Below, piece after piece: positions 16,071-25,348 of a stretch of 39,486 nt of DNA. The stretch lies in the IMG/VR virus record IMGVR_UViG_3300037475_000215, positions 1 to 39,486 of that record. One strand, 5' to 3'. Every line of letters starts with the position of its first letter. The first letter of the stretch is position 1. The position numbers and the translations under genes are program-made. The notes below the pieces were generated by a model. The model worked only from the letters and a program-made list of their open reading frames with translations, was not told where the DNA came from and searched no databases. The stretch comes from a virus.

Positions 16071-17495
16071 TTAGCGAGGGTAGAGGCCCTGAGCCGAAAG
16101 TCGACTCCGGATGTCCCGTTGCTGGTTAGCCTGTTGCGGAGTGACCACGCCCGGGGGAGCGAGGCCCTGAATGCGCGGCACGATATGCGGCGTCATCCGT
16201 GGTCCTTGGTAGGTATCGGGCGGGGGCGTGTAGCCGTTCGCTCCGAGCGCCGACGAGTTAGCGTTCATCGCATTCGATGACGCGTTGCCCTGCAGTTCCT
16301 GCCACAGCAGTTCCTGGCCCGCGGGTTGGACCGTCGCGAGAATCTTGTCCGTCGCCGCGAGCGTTTCTGGCGTGACCTGATTGAACGCTGCCATCGACAG
16401 CGCGTTACGGATCGTCGCCGTTTTCGCCTGTTGTTTCTGCTGCTGCATCGTCTGCAGACGTTGAATTTCGTTCGGCGCCATACCGGCAGCTTGACCTTGC
16501 TGGATCGACTGATCCAACGTAGTCAGCTGTTGACCGAGTTGTGGTGCGCCATCCTGCTGCTGTTGGACCAGCTGATCGTTCTGCTGCGGGTTCGCACTCT
16601 GCGCCAGCTGATTGACCACGGACGGATCATCGAGCCGCTGCGTGGCGGTCAGGTACGCGGTTTTCGTGTCCGCGCCGGGCATAGTCACCATCGGCGGTGC
16701 CGGCGGCAGATTCTGGTAGTCCTGCGGATTGGTGCCTGGAGGCCCGAGCGTCGGCTTCTGGGGGGTTCCGGGCTTCGGGGCTTCGCCGGGCATCGTACGC
16801 TGCAGGAACGACCGGGTATCGACCACATCCTGGGCTTGACCTACCAGCTGACGGTACTGATCGAACAGCTGCGACTGCTGATCGAGCGCGGCATCGAGTT
16901 CAGTCTGCAGCTGCGGATCTGCCTTGATCGCGTCCAGGTTCAAGCCCTTGAGCGAACCGCTGGCCATCAACGTCGCCATCGTCGCGTCGGCTTCCTGGGG
17001 CCAATCACCCAGACGTTTCGCGCGAGCGACTTCTTCCTGCTCGTACTTGGCGACCGAATCCTTGATGTCGTTTTCAGTTTCCGCCGTCGCGAACTTCGCG
17101 CCGAGCTTGGTCTTGGTTTCCTCGCGCAACTTGGCTTCGTAGTCGCCAACGCGCTGAGCGACGTCGAGCACGGCTTTCGAGGCTTTCGCCCCATTGGCGC
17201 CGGACTGCAATTCCTTGAGCGCAACCGCCGCTTCGTTCTTGTCGCCGAGCATGAGCGCTCGGCGCAGTTCAGCGATACGCTGCTGCGTGGTCGAAATGCG
17301 ATCTTTCAAGTAACCGATCTTGTCGGTCTTCGCGATGCGCTGGTCTTCGCGCTGAGTCATCAGCGCTTTTTCGTCGAGCCCGGCTTTGAACTGCTCGCGC
17401 TGAAACGGAACCGTCATCAGCGTCTGCGTGAGCCGGCTGCCCGCATCGAGCAGTCCACCAGGAGCCATCAACGATTCAGCGGTGATGCGTGCCAT
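16071..17495 (-). CDS. Gln/Ala-rich putative ejection (internal virion) protein, 474 aa
   Basis: I choose ATG 17495 (MARITAESLMAPGG), one base after the upstream stop; the frame is open to 17573 but that would overlap the preceding gene by 77 bases. Residues about 45-150 are predicted coiled coil (ISTTQQRIAELRRALMLGDK and similar), followed by a Pro-rich linker and Gln-rich helices (QLVQQQQDGAPQLGQQL). No catalytic motif is visible. By position, directly before the giant polyvalent protein, and composition it resembles podovirus ejection proteins that form a transient channel across the periplasm (T7 gp15 by analogy, P22 gp20). Not recognised by family. Confidence 0.76.
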   Translation of the reverse strand: MARITAESLMAPGGLLDAGSRLTQTLMTVPFQREQFKAGLDEKALMTQREDQRIAKTDKIGYLKDRISTTQQRIAELRRALMLGDKNEAAVALKELQSGANGAKASKAVLDVAQRVGDYEAKLREETKTKLGAKFATAETENDIKDSVAKYEQEEVARAKRLGDWPQEADATMATLMASGSLKGLNLDAIKADPQLQTELDAALDQQSQLFDQYRQLVGQAQDVVDTRSFLQRTMPGEAPKPGTPQKPTLGPPGTNPQDYQNLPPAPPMVTMPGADTKTAYLTATQRLDDPSVVNQLAQSANPQQNDQLVQQQQDGAPQLGQQLTTLDQSIQQGQAAGMAPNEIQRLQTMQQQKQQAKTATIRNALSMAAFNQVTPETLAATDKILATVQPAGQELLWQELQGNASSNAMNANSSALGANGYTPPPDTYQGPRMTPHIVPRIQGLAPPGVVTPQQANQQRDIRSRLSAQGLYPR

Positions 17496-17496
17496 G

Positions 17497-18522
17497 TCAG
17501 TAGTCCATCGAGTTAGCGTCGAGCGGTCGTGCGGTACCGGCGCCATTCGATGCGAAGCCGCCCGGACTTCCACCGTAATTCGGCACGTAATCGCTGTATT
17601 CGTACGGCATGCTTAGACTCGGCTGGCCGACATCACCGCCGGTACCATTGCCGCCGCCCTGAACCGTTCCAGCCGACGACATAGGCTGCTGCCCTTCGTT
17701 CGGGTTGTAGCTCGGGTTGGCTTCGGCGGGGCTACCGCCGTTCGCGGACTGGTAGTTGAAGTCAGTCCCGCCGGCAATGCCGGTACCGACGTTCTGCAGG
17801 ATCGAACCCCACAGCATTTCAGTGCCGCCCACGCGATTCGCAGCTTCCATCGCGCGCTGCAGACCCGCCATGGTGGTCTCGTGCGAATACTGGGCTTCGC
17901 CCTGCCGCACGCCGGTGAGCAACTGCCGCAACAGCATCTCGTTGTCGAGCGGCGCTTGGTGCATCGCAAGGCTCTGCTGATTCTGCGTGTCGAAATTGGC
18001 GCCGCCCTGCAGATACCCCTGGTTATACAGTTGCTGCAGGATTCCATGCAGCAACGGTTGCTCGCGGCGTCCGTAGGTCGCCAGCGATTCGTCGAACGGG
18101 CTAGCGGGGTTACCAGTTTGATCCGGTGACATGACCGCCGCACCCGGCGTCGTGGTCGAATCCGCCCCGCGATACGCATTCGACGGCCCGTTGAGCGCCG
18201 CCATCGCTTTGTTCAATCCACCCTGCGCCGTGTCGATGCGTTGATTCTGCATCTGCTCGGCAGCCAGCTGCCGTTCAGGTGAATTCCGGTTTTCGAGATA
18301 CTTCTCGGTATTCCCGGTACGTGCCTGCGCGATCGAGTCTAGCGCACGCCGCAGAGTATCTGAGATGTCATAGCGTTCCTGGCCGTACTGCGCAGTCTCA
18401 GCCCGCATCTCACCGGCGACGCGGTTCTGCGCGCGTTCGCGCTTTCCTTGCGCCATGAATTGCATAGCGGAACCCGTGCCGGCCACGCCGCCGCCAATCC
18501 ATCCTGCGACGGGCATGCTCAT
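17497..18522 (-). CDS. Putative ejection (internal virion) protein, 341 aa
   Basis: Starts MSMPVAGWIGGGVAGTGSAM, a Gly-rich hydrophobic N-terminus resembling a glycine-zipper membrane segment. A helical, Gln/Arg-rich middle (RRALDSIAQARTGN, RQLAAEQMQNQRI) follows, and then a Gly/Ser/Asn/Tyr-rich, probably disordered C-terminus (MPYEYSDYVPNYGGSPGG). ATG 18522 overlaps the previous stop (TAATG) with GGTGAG upstream. The place among ejection-type proteins and the membrane-compatible start fit a small pore-forming ejection protein such as T7 gp14 by analogy. Family not recognised. Confidence 0.74.
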   Translation of the reverse strand: MSMPVAGWIGGGVAGTGSAMQFMAQGKRERAQNRVAGEMRAETAQYGQERYDISDTLRRALDSIAQARTGNTEKYLENRNSPERQLAAEQMQNQRIDTAQGGLNKAMAALNGPSNAYRGADSTTTPGAAVMSPDQTGNPASPFDESLATYGRREQPLLHGILQQLYNQGYLQGGANFDTQNQQSLAMHQAPLDNEMLLRQLLTGVRQGEAQYSHETTMAGLQRAMEAANRVGGTEMLWGSILQNVGTGIAGGTDFNYQSANGGSPAEANPSYNPNEGQQPMSSAGTVQGGGNGTGGDVGQPSLSMPYEYSDYVPNYGGSPGGFASNGAGTARPLDANSMDY

Positions 18523-19331
18523 TAGTAACTCACCGCGGCTGAGGGCTGGGCGGGCTGTGCCGGCTGAGCAGCCGGTTGCTGCTGGCCGCGCCGCAAGCTG
18601 TTCAGGTAATTCTGGTAGTCGCTCATCATGCCCTGATTCTGGTTCATCGTATACATATTCGTACCCAGGTTCACCGTGTTACCCAGGGCGCGGCTAAATT
18701 CGTCGTTCTGGAAATTGGTCATTTGCTCGCGCTGCTGACGCAGAGCTTCGAGCGCGGTGTTCGTATCGCCCTGAACGCCGTAGGTGTTCACGCGCTGCTG
18801 GAGCGACGCCTGCAACGCCGGATCGAGGTTGTAGGACTTCAACAGTTCGCTGACGCGCGCTGCCTGCAGCGCCTGCTGGAGCGAATTCCGTTGGTCCGCA
18901 AAGCTGTTTGCCAGCTGCGCACCCTGCGCGGCTCCCTGACCTGCCAGCTGCGCCTGCTGACTCGCCTGCACAGAACCGCCAATGTTACCCGTACGCGCCC
19001 GCGCGAACGCGCCCTGGCGTGACTGCCCGCGCAGCTGGTTCACCAGATTGGCGAATCCCTGCTGTTCGAGCGGAGCGACCGCACGCTCGATGTCGGCGCC
19101 GCGGTCTGGGCTGTCGTAATACTGATTGATCTGATCGCGCTGCGCCTGCTGGGCCTGGGCGTTCTTCGCCAGCTGCATCAGCGCTTCAAACTCGCCGGGA
19201 CGGAACGTCGCCCCCGGCGTCATCGAGATCCGACGGATGATCTCGTCGGGCGACAACGCCGGTTGGTTCGGCAGATCGTTGGCCATGTTCTGGTCACGAA
19301 ACGCGTAGTAGTTCAGCGGCTCAGAAGCCAT
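18522..19331 (-). CDS. Gln/Ala-rich virion protein, 269 aa, probable ejection protein
   Basis: ATG 19331 (MASEPLNYYAFRDQNMANDL) is preferred; the frame extends to 19508, but that part lies antisense-free inside the upstream tail-fibre gene and reads as Arg-rich shadow. GGAG stands about ten bases upstream. An alternative start is ATG 19286. The protein is highly helical and Gln/Ala/Asn-rich (ALMQLAKNAQAQQAQRDQIN, AQLAGQGAAQGAQLANSFAD), ending in an Ala/Gln/Pro tail. It overlaps the tail-fibre stop by 11 bases and the next start by one. Composition and location suggest a packaged, ejected protein. No enzyme motif. Confidence 0.74.
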   Translation of the reverse strand: MASEPLNYYAFRDQNMANDLPNQPALSPDEIIRRISMTPGATFRPGEFEALMQLAKNAQAQQAQRDQINQYYDSPDRGADIERAVAPLEQQGFANLVNQLRGQSRQGAFARARTGNIGGSVQASQQAQLAGQGAAQGAQLANSFADQRNSLQQALQAARVSELLKSYNLDPALQASLQQRVNTYGVQGDTNTALEALRQQREQMTNFQNDEFSRALGNTVNLGTNMYTMNQNQGMMSDYQNYLNSLRRGQQQPAAQPAQPAQPSAAVSY

Positions 19332-22014
19332 CGGGAATGACTCCGAAGATGGACTGTTCTTTGAGGCCGGCAATCGTGGCAGCCGGCAGCGTGGCTGCAA
19401 CTGACGTTCCGGCCGTGGCGCCACCGCCGGCTGCAACAGACCGGCTCTGAGTGCCCGCGAAACCCGATGCCACCATGACTGCCAGACCGCCGCCGCCGCC
19501 CGTCGCATCGTTCGACGTACCGCCCGATGCGTCGATGTTACCGTCAGTCATGGTGCCCTGACAGGCTAACCGAGCCGAGCCTGCACCGCCGCCGCCACCG
19601 TCGGCACCGCCGCCTGCGATGTCGTCTCCGTCACCGCCCGACACATCGAATGACGCGCCGGTGATCACGAGGTTGCCGTCCGCGTAAACCGAGATGCGCC
19701 CACCGCCGCGACCGTGCAAGCTATCCCCCGTAGGGGTGCCAGCAGGGGAATTGCGCGCACCGAAAGCGCCGCGGGCCAACCGGTATGTCGGCAACAGATA
19801 CGGACGGTTCGAGCCCTTGTAGATCGAATCTGCGTTGGTGCCGGCGCCTACGGTACCTGCGTTACCCGCGCCGCCAGCGGTACCGCCGGGGCCACCAGGG
19901 CCGCGACCGGCGCCAGTCGAGTACACTAGCGAGTCGCGGTAGCTATCATGCCAGCCAATGCCATCGTTGAGCGCAGTGCTCCAGCCAGTACCCATATACC
20001 AGCTGGCCTTGAACGTCGACGAGATCGTCACGTTGCCGCCGCCGTACACGAAAATGTCATCGGACGTGACATTGGCAGAAATAACTAATGCACCGACGGC
20101 TTCGATCAGTACCGCGCGCCAATCGTTGTAGGTGCTCGCGTTCGTGCTGCCGAATACAATCGGATAGCCATTGATACTCGGCGCGATATACGGGTACTTC
20201 CGTTGGTACGAACCGACGGCGCTCGATGTCGTGATCGCCGCCGAGATCGTCACGGTCGCGCCACCGCGGATAGTCAGATGCGGGCATGAGATCGTTCCCT
20301 GGATCAGCACCGCCCCGAGCGCGACGATTTCAACCGGAGCCGTCGACGAGATCGATCCGGTATTAGCCAGCGTGAACGTACCCGCACAGAAGATACGAAT
20401 CGGTGCGGTCAAGGACTGTGCCGCTGCGATGTTCAAGTCGTTGAAGTAGAACTCACCGCCAGGGGTCAGCGTAGCGAGCCCGCCGCCACCGAGTCCGTCG
20501 CCTTCGATATTGAACGAGGGATAAATAGAACCGCCGCCGATTACGAGCGCCGCGATCTGTTCGTCCACGTACAATTTGTTTGCGACCTGATCATTCGCGC
20601 CGGGTTTCGCGACGCCATGAATGGTAGGAATCGCGACGGTGCTCGGAGTCGTGGTCTGATCGACGTCCGCAGTCGTCGACGCTACTTGTCCCAGCGTCAC
20701 CGGACCGGTCAGTGTACCGTTCGCGACAGTGTCTTTCGTACCCGCAAGCGACAGTTTCAACAAACCTGCCGCCGAAATCAACGAATTGGCTTGGGTAAGA
20801 TTTACCGCGTCGGTTCCGAGCACCGCGGCCAAAACGTTATGCACGAAATTGCCGCCGACATTGAGCGGGCCAGTCATCTCGTTTGCGCCGTCAGTACGCA
20901 GGAACGCGGTCAGCGCTGCCGTGATCTGACCGGTGATGTTTTGCAGCTGTTCGTGCACGACGACATCGCCATCACGCAGCGACTGCGGATGGTTGCGCAC
21001 GCGATAGTGCGTTTTGTAAGCCGCGGAGAATGATCCGTCGACGCCGCCCGCCATGCCCGTGACCGATGTGATCGATGCCCCAGATGTTACCAGCGGTTGA
21101 TTGCCGAGCGCATACGGGATCTCGTGCGTCAATGTTACGTTCTGCCCGGATACGCCGGCCTTTACCGCCAACGGCGAACCGTTGATAGCGTCTGTGATGG
21201 ACTGAGCCGAATCCGCCGCAGTCGCCCCGATCGTGACGGCGACAGCCCCGGCGGCTACGATGGCGTTGTTGTCGAACTCAAACCGAGTAGTGAGCACGCC
21301 ATCGTTGATCTCGACGTAATGCCCATCGCTGGGATTCACATTGACGCGGAACGCGCCAACTGCCGACGCAGGGGCGATTGTTACGCTTGACCGTTCGTTG
21401 ACTTCCCATTGCCCCGTCAGCGGACGAGTTCCGTCACACAAAACATAGGCCCCGAGATCTCCCAGTGCGGTAATAAGCGAGGCCAGATCGTTAGCAATCT
21501 CGGCCAACGCGTCTTCGACGTTAGCTGCATCGTAGAGTCCCGCGAGATCCGCGATGCCGATCAGTGACGCGCCTTCATCTTGCACGATCGACTGCAAGCG
21601 ATCGACGACGCCCGCAACATTCATGTAAATCTTCGCCGTGATCGCCGCACCGCCCGCGGGGGCTACGGCGAACGTAACGCCCGTGTCCGTGATCGAGAGC
21701 GGATCGGTACGAACGCCGTCCACGAACGTACGCACTAGATCGACTGTCGCGTCAATCTCTTGAGCGAAATCAAACGTGACAGTAACCGCGTCGCCGGTCC
21801 ATGCGTCCTCAACGATAACGTCGGCAGCGCGAACCGCTTTATCGAGGGCGAGCTTGCCGTCAGATGTAGTGAATCGCCGGATGAACGAAACGATCTGCGA
21901 GATCGTTTCGGCGATCATCGCGTATTCGGCCTGCATCGATTCGGTACTAATCTCGCCCGTCAACTGTTCGTCGCGGGGGAAGTTCGTCTGTGGGGCGTAG
22001 CGTGGTGGGTACAT
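19321..22014 (-). CDS. Tail fibre with glycine-rich adhesin-like tip, 897 aa
   Basis: Start ATG 22014 has GGAG five bases upstream; GTG 22020, overlapping the previous stop, is the alternative. The N-terminus (MYPPRYAPQTNFPRDEQL) and a helical segment follow, likely attaching to the tail. The middle has repeated collagen-free fibre-like text (AFLRTDGANEMTGPLNVGGN, KPGANDQVANKLYVDEQIAA), typical of phage fibre repeats. From about residue 530 a beta-helix-like stretch (TISCPHLTIRGGATVTISAA) leads into a C-terminus with many Gly runs (GRGPGGPGGTAGGAG, GGGADGGGGGAGSAR, DATGGGGGLAV). Gly-rich tips with exposed loops, as in T-even Gp38 adhesins, bind host receptors. Likely host-range determinant. 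Confidence 0.82.
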   Translation of the reverse strand: MYPPRYAPQTNFPRDEQLTGEISTESMQAEYAMIAETISQIVSFIRRFTTSDGKLALDKAVRAADVIVEDAWTGDAVTVTFDFAQEIDATVDLVRTFVDGVRTDPLSITDTGVTFAVAPAGGAAITAKIYMNVAGVVDRLQSIVQDEGASLIGIADLAGLYDAANVEDALAEIANDLASLITALGDLGAYVLCDGTRPLTGQWEVNERSSVTIAPASAVGAFRVNVNPSDGHYVEINDGVLTTRFEFDNNAIVAAGAVAVTIGATAADSAQSITDAINGSPLAVKAGVSGQNVTLTHEIPYALGNQPLVTSGASITSVTGMAGGVDGSFSAAYKTHYRVRNHPQSLRDGDVVVHEQLQNITGQITAALTAFLRTDGANEMTGPLNVGGNFVHNVLAAVLGTDAVNLTQANSLISAAGLLKLSLAGTKDTVANGTLTGPVTLGQVASTTADVDQTTTPSTVAIPTIHGVAKPGANDQVANKLYVDEQIAALVIGGGSIYPSFNIEGDGLGGGGLATLTPGGEFYFNDLNIAAAQSLTAPIRIFCAGTFTLANTGSISSTAPVEIVALGAVLIQGTISCPHLTIRGGATVTISAAITTSSAVGSYQRKYPYIAPSINGYPIVFGSTNASTYNDWRAVLIEAVGALVISANVTSDDIFVYGGGNVTISSTFKASWYMGTGWSTALNDGIGWHDSYRDSLVYSTGAGRGPGGPGGTAGGAGNAGTVGAGTNADSIYKGSNRPYLLPTYRLARGAFGARNSPAGTPTGDSLHGRGGGRISVYADGNLVITGASFDVSGGDGDDIAGGGADGGGGGAGSARLACQGTMTDGNIDASGGTSNDATGGGGGLAVMVASGFAGTQSRSVAAGGGATAGTSVAATLPAATIAGLKEQSIFGVIPDGF

Positions 22015-22016
22015 GA

Positions 22017-23822
22017 TCACTCCGTAAGCAGCGCGTCGCCGGTTTCCAGTAAAAAGACGTCGTCTGATTCGAGCAAGAGCCCGCCTCCCGAGTCAACCAC
22101 CGACCCGCCATTTCCGACGGGTCCGCGGCTATAAAGTGCCGCGATGAAGGCATCATCTTTTTCGGCCCGGTAGATACGGCAGTCGCCCAAGTAGCCTTGA
22201 TACCGGGCCGCGGTGTCACCGTAGCGCCGACCCAGGTAAACCGGCTGCGCGAGATCCGCAGACATGATCGGCTGCGGGGTCCACACGCTGGCGAACGAGT
22301 CGGTCGCCACCGGTAACCCGTCAACGTACAACGTCGCGGTAGTGTCCGTATGGTGAACGATAGCTATGTGGTGCCACGCGCCATCATACAGATCTGTGCA
22401 TGCGAATGGCGAGCCGTTGGTCACTACGTAGCTGATGCCTCCAGACCGACGGATGCCGAAATATCGGGGGCCGAACTGAACATAGCCCATCCCCAGCAGC
22501 GTTTCGTCATCCGAATTCGGATTTACTTCTGGTTTTACCCAGAATCCCATCGTGAATACGGTCGGCAAATATACCGTCTTCACGGATCCGAACGCAGCAT
22601 CGGTAGTGCCATCCAGATATGCATAGCGCTCGTCCCCCGCGGTCTTCTTCCAGCTGACACCGTTGCTCCACGCCATGCGCGAATGTACGGCAGTCTCAGT
22701 GCTTACCTGGGTTCCGGCCGGGGCATCGGGCTCAGCATATGCCTTGGTCACTGGATCCGCTGCGGTATCTGCTCCGCGGAATCGCCAAACGAGAACGCCC
22801 GCCTGCACTACCTGCCCGACAACATTGTTGAGCGAATACCAGCGTTCGCCGATGCGGCGAACAACCCGCTGACGTACCTGATTCGTTACCGGATCGACGG
22901 GCATTTGTTCGGTGCCGAAAACCGCCCCGATCTTCGCTAACTGCTCGGCCAATAGCAACGGATCCCGCTCCTGTCGATCTTTTCCTGGGTTGAACCGAGC
23001 CGCGTACAGTGCTGACAGGTACGTGTCATCTAACGTACCGTCCATGACCGCAGCTTGAACCAGTCGCGGAAACGTATCGACGCTGGAAAAACCTGCGAAA
23101 TTGTCTCGGTGATCGAGCAGTATCTCACCAGTGATCGCATCCACAATCGACGCACGATTTCCGGCGGCGACCAGCAGTCGGGAACCATCATACGCGACTT
23201 CGGTACACCGGTCAGCGCCGGGCACGAACAATGGTTCGCCAACGATCAGGCGAGACTGCGCAGCATTCCAGGTCAGGCATTCAACCTGGGATCGCCCTTC
23301 ACAGAACACCCAGATCGAAGTTCCTTCAACCAAGAGTTTCACCGGATTTGCCGGCAACACGTGAACCGACAATTCACTCAGTGTCAACGCGCTGCGCACC
23401 ACCAACCGAGCCCCGTTGGTGCGCCCATGAACAACAAACGGTGTACCGTTGTAGGATCCCAGCGCCAGCGGTCCGCCGGCATCTACATCATCGACAGTTA
23501 CCACCGGGGTCGTCAACGCCGTCGACAGGTATACCCGTAGCTGACCGGTATTCGACACACTCCATTCGGCCAGCGTCACGATGAACTGATCAAACGCGAC
23601 CGCCTGCGTCGGCGGCGGCGTAATGACATCTGATTCATCGACGATAACCGGGACTTCGTGTACGGTATTCGCCGCGACAATGACGAGCTTCTGCGCCGAC
23701 GGATTTACCAGTAACAGCCGATCCGCTGCGAAAGGCTCTACCGGCGACGGTTCTGTGAACGCCACGATTTCAGTGACGCCGCGGATACGCGCATCGGTAA
23801 GAACAACGGAGGTTTCTGTCAT
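22017..23822 (-). CDS. Tail protein with LamG/concanavalin-like domain, 601 aa
   Basis: The first part, about residues 1-330, has many short beta strands with propeller-like repeats (AYDGSRLLVAAGNRASIVDA). A jelly-roll domain of the LamG/ConA-like type follows at about 400-565: YLDGTTDAAFG, FTMGFWVKP, DGAWHHIAIVHHTDTTATLY with VDGLPV, and YLGDCRIYRAEK. The WHHIA...LYVDG signature is diagnostic for such carbohydrate- or protein-binding domains. The C-terminus carries a repeated peptide (GGGLLLESDDVFLLETGDAL). ATG 23822 overlaps the nozzle stop (ATGA), and its stop region overlaps the fibre start. Probably a tail accessory or receptor-binding protein. Confidence 0.82.
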   Translation of the reverse strand: MTETSVVLTDARIRGVTEIVAFTEPSPVEPFAADRLLLVNPSAQKLVIVAANTVHEVPVIVDESDVITPPPTQAVAFDQFIVTLAEWSVSNTGQLRVYLSTALTTPVVTVDDVDAGGPLALGSYNGTPFVVHGRTNGARLVVRSALTLSELSVHVLPANPVKLLVEGTSIWVFCEGRSQVECLTWNAAQSRLIVGEPLFVPGADRCTEVAYDGSRLLVAAGNRASIVDAITGEILLDHRDNFAGFSSVDTFPRLVQAAVMDGTLDDTYLSALYAARFNPGKDRQERDPLLLAEQLAKIGAVFGTEQMPVDPVTNQVRQRVVRRIGERWYSLNNVVGQVVQAGVLVWRFRGADTAADPVTKAYAEPDAPAGTQVSTETAVHSRMAWSNGVSWKKTAGDERYAYLDGTTDAAFGSVKTVYLPTVFTMGFWVKPEVNPNSDDETLLGMGYVQFGPRYFGIRRSGGISYVVTNGSPFACTDLYDGAWHHIAIVHHTDTTATLYVDGLPVATDSFASVWTPQPIMSADLAQPVYLGRRYGDTAARYQGYLGDCRIYRAEKDDAFIAALYSRGPVGNGGSVVDSGGGLLLESDDVFLLETGDALLTE

Positions 23823-25345
23823 CGCGACCCCGCGGTTACAGTGCCCCGCAATGCTATCGATTCAACCGTGCCGATAGACTTGAATTCAACGCGAATCCCG
23901 ACCGCACTGCTGTTGACGTCAACCGGGATGCTTCCGCCATCGTACGTTTCGCCGGTCAATTTCTTGGCGATGAGATCGCGCAGCGTTCGGTCTTTCCGGT
24001 CAACAAGAGCGTACACATCAACCGTGCCATCCATCAGCAAGTCCATCGTCAGCCATTGCTTCCAGAATTGCGGGAATCCGCCGTCGATGAATTGTGTCTC
24101 GAAATACGCGTCGATATCAACGCGCACACCGTCGATTTCATCTTTCTCGCTATCCGGGTCGAAGCGGTAAATCATGTCGCCGCTGCGAACGTACAGGATA
24201 CCGCCAAGTTCGGTAACGTATTCAATAGCGGTTGGGAGAATCCAGGTGGTCCATCCGACAACGCCGAACGTCTGCGACAGCGTGAATGCGAACACCGTGC
24301 ACCGGCCGTTGGTTCCAGCGTCGTCTTCGCTGATGAAACACAGATATTGGCTGCGCGCCTGGGACCAGATTGATTGTACTTTCGACGGATCGACGTTCGC
24401 AAACTGCGCAGTAATGGGCAAGATCGATGCGCCGATATCACCTTCGCGGAGTTCGCCAGTCGTGGTCTGCGTCGCAAGAGAGCGAAACCCGCCCGCGGAG
24501 AAATAATACACGTCGCCGGTTACTGGCGACAGTGAGCCAAACACGTTAGTGCCGGGGCCGTTGAGAGTGAACGCAATGCTGTTGTTCGCAGGATCTGGAT
24601 CGACGTTCCAGAACTGCATCGAGTTCTGGAACACGATCACCAGACGACCTTGATGGATCGTCAGGCCGGTTACGTCCGGGCTCGATAGCGCATGTTCGAT
24701 GGTCGCGATGAACCCGGCGTCGTCAGGAGCGTCCGCCTCTTTCCATACTCCGGGTCCGAACTCGGTTGAGCTATACCGCACAACCGCTTTCGTGCGATCG
24801 GGCGCGTAGAATTTCTCGTTCACTTTGGCGAGATCAGGTCCCGGGTTGAACCCGGTGTCGATTTTCGTCAGAACCGGACTGGTAATCAGAGTCGGCGACG
24901 ACCGTATCCAGTGATGAACATACTGCCCGGCAGCGGCTTCCATCACGAGATACGGCAACGCGCCCACTGACTGTGCGCCGCCCCAGGACGATACCGCAGT
25001 GATTCGCACGTAACGCCCGATTGGGGTCGCTACCGAGTCCGAGTCGCCAAACACGTCCCCGTGGATCGTCGGTGGCAGTGATGCCTGTCGGCCGGATCCC
25101 GCGGGAACTGCGACGTGGAGCTTGTCCGCGAGCGCGTAGAGGCCGATCGTGCCGGGCGGTAGCTCAGCATACTCAACCAACGCATCGCGTCGGCGAAATG
25201 CACCGCTGGTAGTCAGGTCGCAGTTGACCGCTTCCCATACCGAATCGGTATCCGCGGCTGACTGCAGAGCGCGGCGGTCCAAGCCCCGGCTCGGGGACTT
25301 GGCGCCGTTGCGGCTGGGTACCGTAACGTCGACCCGGCTGGCCAT
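23819..25345 (-). CDS. Tail nozzle / tail tube protein B-like, 508 aa
   Basis: Beta-rich throughout, with repeats that look like propeller blades (GLTIHQGRLVIVFQNSMQFW, GDVYYFSAGGFRSL, GRCTVFAFTLSQ, GGILYVRSGDMIYRF). The N-terminal region (VWEAVNCDLTTSGAFRRRDA) is the typical opening of podovirus nozzle proteins, where early residues map to the tube. It lies directly after the adaptor gene, as T7 gp12 follows gp11 and P22 gp10 follows gp4. It would close the short tail and hold packaged DNA until ejection. ATG 25345 is three bases after the adaptor stop. Family assigned by synteny plus fold pattern. Confidence 0.78.
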   Translation of the reverse strand: MASRVDVTVPSRNGAKSPSRGLDRRALQSAADTDSVWEAVNCDLTTSGAFRRRDALVEYAELPPGTIGLYALADKLHVAVPAGSGRQASLPPTIHGDVFGDSDSVATPIGRYVRITAVSSWGGAQSVGALPYLVMEAAAGQYVHHWIRSSPTLITSPVLTKIDTGFNPGPDLAKVNEKFYAPDRTKAVVRYSSTEFGPGVWKEADAPDDAGFIATIEHALSSPDVTGLTIHQGRLVIVFQNSMQFWNVDPDPANNSIAFTLNGPGTNVFGSLSPVTGDVYYFSAGGFRSLATQTTTGELREGDIGASILPITAQFANVDPSKVQSIWSQARSQYLCFISEDDAGTNGRCTVFAFTLSQTFGVVGWTTWILPTAIEYVTELGGILYVRSGDMIYRFDPDSEKDEIDGVRVDIDAYFETQFIDGGFPQFWKQWLTMDLLMDGTVDVYALVDRKDRTLRDLIAKKLTGETYDGGSIPVDVNSSAVGIRVEFKSIGTVESIALRGTVTAGSR

Positions 25346-25348
25346 CGG

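Noticed and set aside
25155-25175. GGCGGTAGCTCAGC, reminiscent of a tRNA D-arm
   Set aside because: No anticodon arm or T-arm follows, and it lies inside the nozzle coding sequence on the opposite strand.
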